Below are positions 60,174-64,000 of a stretch of 64,000 nt of DNA, piece by piece; within the stretch, counting starts at the first letter, position 1, and every line of letters starts with the position of its first letter. Below the pieces are notes generated by a model. That model made no database searches. It was not told the DNA's origin and saw only the letters and a list, made by a program, of their open reading frames with translations. Position numbers and translations under genes: made by a program. Source of the DNA: Leptolyngbya sp. SIO1E4 (GTDB lineage Bacteria; Cyanobacteriota; Cyanobacteriia; Phormidesmidales; Phormidesmidaceae); the NCBI GenBank assembly GCA_010672825.2, contig JAAHFU020000005.1, positions 372,001-436,000 of the forward strand, read 5' to 3'.

Positions 60174-61178
60174 ATGCAGGTCAGTTTTTCAGCCCCAGAC
60201 ATTCACGAACTGTTTGCCGAGAGGAGAGCCCGCCAAGAACCGGCTTTCGCTGCTGATCTCAATGAACAAGTTATCCACTTTCCCGAGAAGATTTGTGATG
60301 GCTGGCTGCGTCGCCTACAGCTCCGTCCGGGCATGGAAATGGTGATGCAAAATTTCCATTTTCGCGATGCTCTATCATTGGCAATTCAAGAAAAAGGGAA
60401 TATCTCACTACTGCGGTTCGGCTTTGGTATTACGGGAGAAACCAACGGAAAAATTGCTGGTCAGAATCGCGAAATTCAATTTCGAGCGAAGCACTTTGCC
60501 GTGGGTTTTACCACCGATGCAGACACCGGCACGATTGAATATGCCCGTGGACAACAGAATCTGCTGGCAACGTATCTTGATCTGGATACGCTAAATACCC
60601 TCATCGGGCAGCAGCTTGAGTATCTGCCCAAAGAACTTGGGCAGGCGTTAGCAGGCCAACCCATGCCGCTATACCTACAAACTGGGCGCATGACACCCGC
60701 TATGGAATTCGTCACCCAGCAGGTTATACATTGCCCCTATCAAGGGCTCACCAAGCGACTGTATTTAGAAGGCAAAGTCCTTGAGTTACTCGCCCTTTCA
60801 CTGCACCAAATTGCCGAGGAGGCGTCTACCTCAACTCAAAAGAAGACATTGAAAGCAAGTGACATCGAACAGATTCACCATGCCAGTGAGATTTTGTTGA
60901 GTAATCTAGAAGCGCCACCCTCTTTAATGGAATTATCGCGTCTAGTCAGCCTCAATGATTACAAACTCAAAATTGGCTTCCGCCAGGTATTTGGCACAAC
61001 CGTATTTGGCTATCTCTACCAACATCGCATGCAGCGTGCCCAAGCCCTTTTAGCCGCTGGTGAACGGAGCGTTTCAGCCGTGGCCGAACTCGTTGGCTAC
61101 ACCAATCTCAGTGCTTTTAGCACCGCCTTTAAGCGTAAATTTGGGTTGAGTCCAAATTCTTATAAACAGCGACGATGA
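60174..61178 (+). CDS. AraC family regulator of the second FyuA-like cassette
   Basis: A 334-residue regulator. ATG 60174 (MQVSFSAPDIHELFAERRAR) aligns with the start of its sister at 54285; an upstream start at 60150 adds eight unconserved residues. DNA-binding domain: ELSRLVSLNDYKLKIGF (RLVSLND where others have RVGLND) and VSAVAELVGYTNLSAFSTAF, end FKRKFGLSPNSYKQRR. It lies between the NTF2-like gene and receptor 61479 and most likely activates the latter through TCCGT-type repeats at 61352-61389. A loose Fur-like stretch (TAAGAATTTTATTGA near 60073) precedes it. Confidence 0.92.
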   Translation: MQVSFSAPDIHELFAERRARQEPAFAADLNEQVIHFPEKICDGWLRRLQLRPGMEMVMQNFHFRDALSLAIQEKGNISLLRFGFGITGETNGKIAGQNREIQFRAKHFAVGFTTDADTGTIEYARGQQNLLATYLDLDTLNTLIGQQLEYLPKELGQALAGQPMPLYLQTGRMTPAMEFVTQQVIHCPYQGLTKRLYLEGKVLELLALSLHQIAEEASTSTQKKTLKASDIEQIHHASEILLSNLEAPPSLMELSRLVSLNDYKLKIGFRQVFGTTVFGYLYQHRMQRAQALLAAGERSVSAVAELVGYTNLSAFSTAFKRKFGLSPNSYKQRR

Positions 61179-61181
61179 TTT

Positions 61182-61231
61182 GTTATTGGTGGTTCGTTAT
61201 TGGTGGTTCGTTATTGGTGGTTCGTTGTTGG
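61182..61231 (+). repeat. 14-bp tandem repeat GTTATTGGTGGTTC
   Basis: Three perfect and one partial copy begin directly behind the AraC stop (61182, 61196, 61210, 61224). A related AACTAATAAC-rich stretch at ~61318-61347 could pair with it. Heptad/14-mer repeats like this are common in cyanobacterial intergenic DNA. The rest of the gap to 61351 is featureless. Confidence 0.7.
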
Positions 61232-61351
61232 TCGATGCTTAATCCATTGATGATTAATCGTGGATCTTCGTTCTTTCAACCAAAGCTTAATCTGTCATCA
61301 ACTATCAATCACTAGCCCGCAACTAATAACTAACAACTAATAACCAACTGA

Positions 61352-61389
61352 TCCGTTTAACAACACAATAAAATCCGTCTAACGAAAGA
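61352..61389 (+). promoter_or_regulatory. AraC-type direct repeat of receptor 61479
   Basis: TCCGTTTAACAACAC (from 61352) and TCCGTCTAACGAAAGAC (from 61374), a 22 bp period. Related to the TCCGTTTGACGAGAGA repeat of the sister cassette but each half has drifted. Confidence 0.6.
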
Positions 61390-61431
61390 CACGATCGCCC
61401 CTTGTCGATTACCATGCCTCTCAAATCTATT

Positions 61432-61446
61432 TGCAAGTAGTTGTCA
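61432..61446 (+). promoter_or_regulatory. Fur-box-like site of receptor 61479
   Basis: TGCAAGTAGTTGTCA followed by ATA, one base different from the site at 9737-9751. It lies 18 bases before GTGTGAGG (61464-61471). Confidence 0.4.
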
Positions 61447-61478
61447 ATAGTGCTTGCAAGACGGTGTGAGGATAGGCG

Positions 61479-63995
61479 ATGCGTGTGTGTCAGTGGTCGA
61501 GTTCGGTACGGTGGGGGTTGCGGTTAGCCCTCTGCAGTGGGTTGATGGGTGCGTCGGGGTTACCGATTGGGGCTAAAGAAGCCGTGAAGGAGCATCCGGA
61601 GGGGCTCTGGAAAGCTGAGTTCGCTCAAATTGAAGCGGTGGTGCAGATTACGGACATTCAGGTAACGCCTACGGCGAATGGCTTGGAGGTTATTTTGACG
61701 ACTGCTGAGGGTGACCTAGCCGCTCCCTCATTCTCCGCAGTGGGCAACGCCCAGATTGCCGAAATCCCGAATGCTGTCCTGGCGTTACCGGATAGTGATG
61801 AGTTTCAGTTAGCGAATCCTACCGAAGGGATTGCCTTGGTGGCGGTTTCCAGCTTGCCTGATAATCGGGTTCAAGTGGCGATTACCGGAGTGGACGTGCC
61901 CCCTGTTACCGACTTCAGAGCTGAGGCGGGATCGCTGGTGTTGGGAGTGGCGCTAGGGGCGATCGCCCCCGATGCTAGTAGTGCTGAACCAGTGGTAGAC
62001 GATACCTTGCGAGTGGTGGTCACTGCTGAGCGTACACCGGAAGACGTACAAGCAGTGCCCCTAAGCATCACAGTGCTGACCGAACAGCAGCTCGAAGATG
62101 CCGACGTTACTTCATTAGACGGCATTGCGGATAGAACGCCTAATTTCACCTTCTTTTCGAGTGGGGCCAACCGCACAGCCCCTTTCTATAGCCTGCGGGG
62201 AGTCACCAACTTTAATGCCTTCAGTCGCGATGGTGTGGGCTTTTTTGTGGATGACGTACCCTATGACTTTGCTGGCTTTATCGACCAAGACCTGACCGAT
62301 TTAGAACGGGTGGAGGTGCTAAGAGGGCCACAAAATACCCTGTATGGGCGAAGTTCATTAGGGGGAGTGGTCAATATCATTACGCGCCGCCCGACCAATG
62401 AGTTTGAGGTCAATACAGCCCTGAGTTTCGGTAGCTACGAAGCCTTTGATGCGCAAGCGAGTGTGAGTGGGCCAATTATTGAAGATGAGCTGTTTTATCG
62501 ACTATCTGGCAATTATGGCCGACAAGATGGCTTTGTCACAAACACATTGCTGGATACCGATATCGATGATAGTTCTGGCGGTACTGGTCGGGCTCAATTA
62601 TTGTGGACGCCTTCAGACGAATGGGAAATTTTGTTCAATGCCTCGTTTGGTGATTATCGAGAAGGGGCCGAGCCATTTGTGCTGTTGGGCTCTAGCGATC
62701 CGTTTGAAACCGAATTGGATTTTAACGGGTTCAATGACTTGGTGACGAATGCTCAATCGCTGCGAGTGGCCTACCGTGCACCCAGCATCCGTGTCACGTC
62801 TATCACGGCTCACCGCTTTTCGTGTCAGGAAGCGGCCTTTGACCAGGATGCCACTGCCGCTGATCTGGAAATCAATGCGCCTGATTTTGCGTCACGGGTG
62901 TTCACGCAAGAGCTACGGGTGCAGTCGCCTGAAGCCAGCGATCGCCTGCAGTGGATTGTGGGGGGCTATTTTGAAACCTCAACCTTCGAGAACGATCGCG
63001 CCTTCATCAATGGCTTGGATACCCCTGCCACCTCTCCATTGCCCGCCGGTGAGAATCGCGGCGATGGGGATACCGACAGTCGAACGCTCGCAGCGTTCGG
63101 CCAGGTGAGCTACGGCGTCACAGAAGCGCTGACGCTGACGACGGGGTTACGGTACGAAAATACGCGCACCACCACTGACTTTGAACGCATTTTTACCTCC
63201 CGTGACGGCACGCTAGTGCTCCCTCTGCTTGACCTGAATGATATTGAAGCAGACGGTTCAGAACTGCTGCCACGCTTTGCCATTGACTATCGGCTGAGTC
63301 CCAATGTTCTGCTCTATGGCAGCATCACACGGGGATATCGTCCCCCTGGCGCTAGTTTTGATCCGATTAGTGAAGACACAGCGGTGTTTGAGGCTGAAAC
63401 TTCCTGGAACTACGAAGTGGGCTTGAAATCTTCCTGGCTAGAGGATCGGCTAAGCGTAAACGTGGCTGCGTTCTACAATGACGTTTCTAATTTCCAATTC
63501 CCCAGCATTCAGGATGGGAATGTTGTGATTGGCAATGCCGATACTCGCATTATTGGCGGTGAGCTAGAACTGATTGCGCGTCCAGTATCGGGGCTAGAGT
63601 TGATTGCCGGATTGGGCATCCTCAATGCTGAATTTCGTAATGGTACCGACGCCTTCACAGGTCTCCCCTTAGAAGGCAACCGGACGCCCTTTACGCCAAA
63701 CCTGACCTATAACGTGGCGGCTCAGTATCGCAGTGAGAACGGCCTCTTTGGGCGATTAGAGGTGATTGGGTTCGGCAATACGTTCTTTGATGAACTCAAC
63801 ACCATTGAGCAGGAGGCGTTTGCTCTGGTGAATCTGCGTCTGGGGTATGAGGCTGATAACTACGGCATCTATCTGTTTGCCAATAACTTGTTTGACACCG
63901 AGTACATCACTCAAGCGTTTGAGTTGACGAGCGGTACAGCGGCTATCTTCGGTGCTCCCAGAACGCTAGGGTTACAGGTTAGAGCTAGATTCTAG
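61479..63995 (+). CDS. TonB-dependent receptor, FyuA-like, with AMIN domain
   Basis: An 838-residue receptor, start ATG 61479 (MRVCQWSSSVRWGLRLALCS) behind GTGTGAGG. It has the shortest linker of all: signal peptide to ~30, AMIN ~50-150 (VVQITDIQVTPTANGLEVIL), TonB box LRVVVTAER (~178), plug with AVPLSITVLTEQQLEDA, FYSLRGVTNFNAFSRD, FFVDDVPYDFAGFIDQD and LERVEVLRGPQNTLYGRSS, barrel to the end LGLQVRARF at 63995. It is related to receptor 55617 throughout, so the two FyuA-like cassettes are duplicates that diverged; this one has no permease visible before the window ends, 5 bases after the stop. A cysteine in a barrel strand (HRFSCQEAAFDQD) is unusual for outer-membrane barrels. Confidence 0.92.
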   Translation: MRVCQWSSSVRWGLRLALCSGLMGASGLPIGAKEAVKEHPEGLWKAEFAQIEAVVQITDIQVTPTANGLEVILTTAEGDLAAPSFSAVGNAQIAEIPNAVLALPDSDEFQLANPTEGIALVAVSSLPDNRVQVAITGVDVPPVTDFRAEAGSLVLGVALGAIAPDASSAEPVVDDTLRVVVTAERTPEDVQAVPLSITVLTEQQLEDADVTSLDGIADRTPNFTFFSSGANRTAPFYSLRGVTNFNAFSRDGVGFFVDDVPYDFAGFIDQDLTDLERVEVLRGPQNTLYGRSSLGGVVNIITRRPTNEFEVNTALSFGSYEAFDAQASVSGPIIEDELFYRLSGNYGRQDGFVTNTLLDTDIDDSSGGTGRAQLLWTPSDEWEILFNASFGDYREGAEPFVLLGSSDPFETELDFNGFNDLVTNAQSLRVAYRAPSIRVTSITAHRFSCQEAAFDQDATAADLEINAPDFASRVFTQELRVQSPEASDRLQWIVGGYFETSTFENDRAFINGLDTPATSPLPAGENRGDGDTDSRTLAAFGQVSYGVTEALTLTTGLRYENTRTTTDFERIFTSRDGTLVLPLLDLNDIEADGSELLPRFAIDYRLSPNVLLYGSITRGYRPPGASFDPISEDTAVFEAETSWNYEVGLKSSWLEDRLSVNVAAFYNDVSNFQFPSIQDGNVVIGNADTRIIGGELELIARPVSGLELIAGLGILNAEFRNGTDAFTGLPLEGNRTPFTPNLTYNVAAQYRSENGLFGRLEVIGFGNTFFDELNTIEQEAFALVNLRLGYEADNYGIYLFANNLFDTEYITQAFELTSGTAAIFGAPRTLGLQVRARF

Positions 63996-64000
63996 GACTA

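Noticed and set aside
1-64000. tRNA, rRNA, prophage or full-length insertion sequence
   Set aside because: I looked for cloverleaf, transposase and integrase signatures and found none; only small inverted-repeat elements and decayed fragments are present.

Overview
The window reads as chromosomal DNA of a cyanobacterium, most likely a filamentous Leptolyngbya-like form. The reasons are the frequent HIP1 octamer GCGATCGC, TonB-dependent receptors carrying an N-terminal AMIN domain, an Rpn/DUF2887-type ORF with EGREEGR repeats, and a PEP-CTERM protein. The genus is an inference from these features and not a measured result.

Almost the whole window is one very large iron/siderophore acquisition island. 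It holds 10 TonB-dependent outer-membrane receptors (one cut by the left edge), 11 intact AraC/PchR-type regulators plus one truncated copy and one fragment, 6 FecB-type periplasmic siderophore-binding lipoproteins plus one fragment, 3 MFS transporters (two EntS/SchE-like exporters, one RhtX/FptX-like importer), an ABC exporter, and the FetA-FetB iron-efflux pair. No siderophore synthetase and no FecCD/FecE-type permease/ATPase set is visible, so synthesis and most inner-membrane import must lie elsewhere.

The repeating unit is AraC regulator > promoter > receptor > (binding protein). Layout: 1-3605 (-) partial receptor, AraC, ABC exporter; 3669-4345 (+) toxin-antitoxin pair; 4438-9717 (-) AraC > receptor > binding protein; 9967-14899 (+) AraC > receptor > binding protein; 14957-16091 decayed genes; 16193-19143 (+) MFS exporter and fetA-fetB; 19190-34796 (-) three tandem cassettes A, B, C; 35048-37450 (+) S9 peptidase and YecH-like protein; 37515-46649 (-) AraC fragment and cassettes D and E; 46754-49193 (-) MFS exporter and binding protein; 49309-54062 mixed hitchhikers, two fetB fragments and a truncated AraC; 54285-63995 (+) two FyuA-like receptor cassettes, the first with an RhtX/FptX-like permease and an NTF2-like protein.

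The control logic is readable. In cassettes A to E an AraC-type operator (an A-tract followed by ATGCGTTT, with a second half-site about two helical turns away) lies right after the AraC stop codon, a TACNNT-like -10 follows, and a Fur-box-like 7-1-7 element lies at the expected transcription start. Regulators outside this group have different direct repeats at 19-22 bp spacing next to their receptors (ACAGAATTTTGG, AAAGATCCCGCT, TCCGTTTGACGA). Every receptor start is preceded by GTGTGAGG or a one-base variant. The inferred picture is a stack of substrate-specific, positively autoinduced xenosiderophore receptors, all held off by Fur when iron is sufficient. The island has been shaped by tandem duplication, gene loss and two small inverted-repeat elements inserted into receptor promoters.
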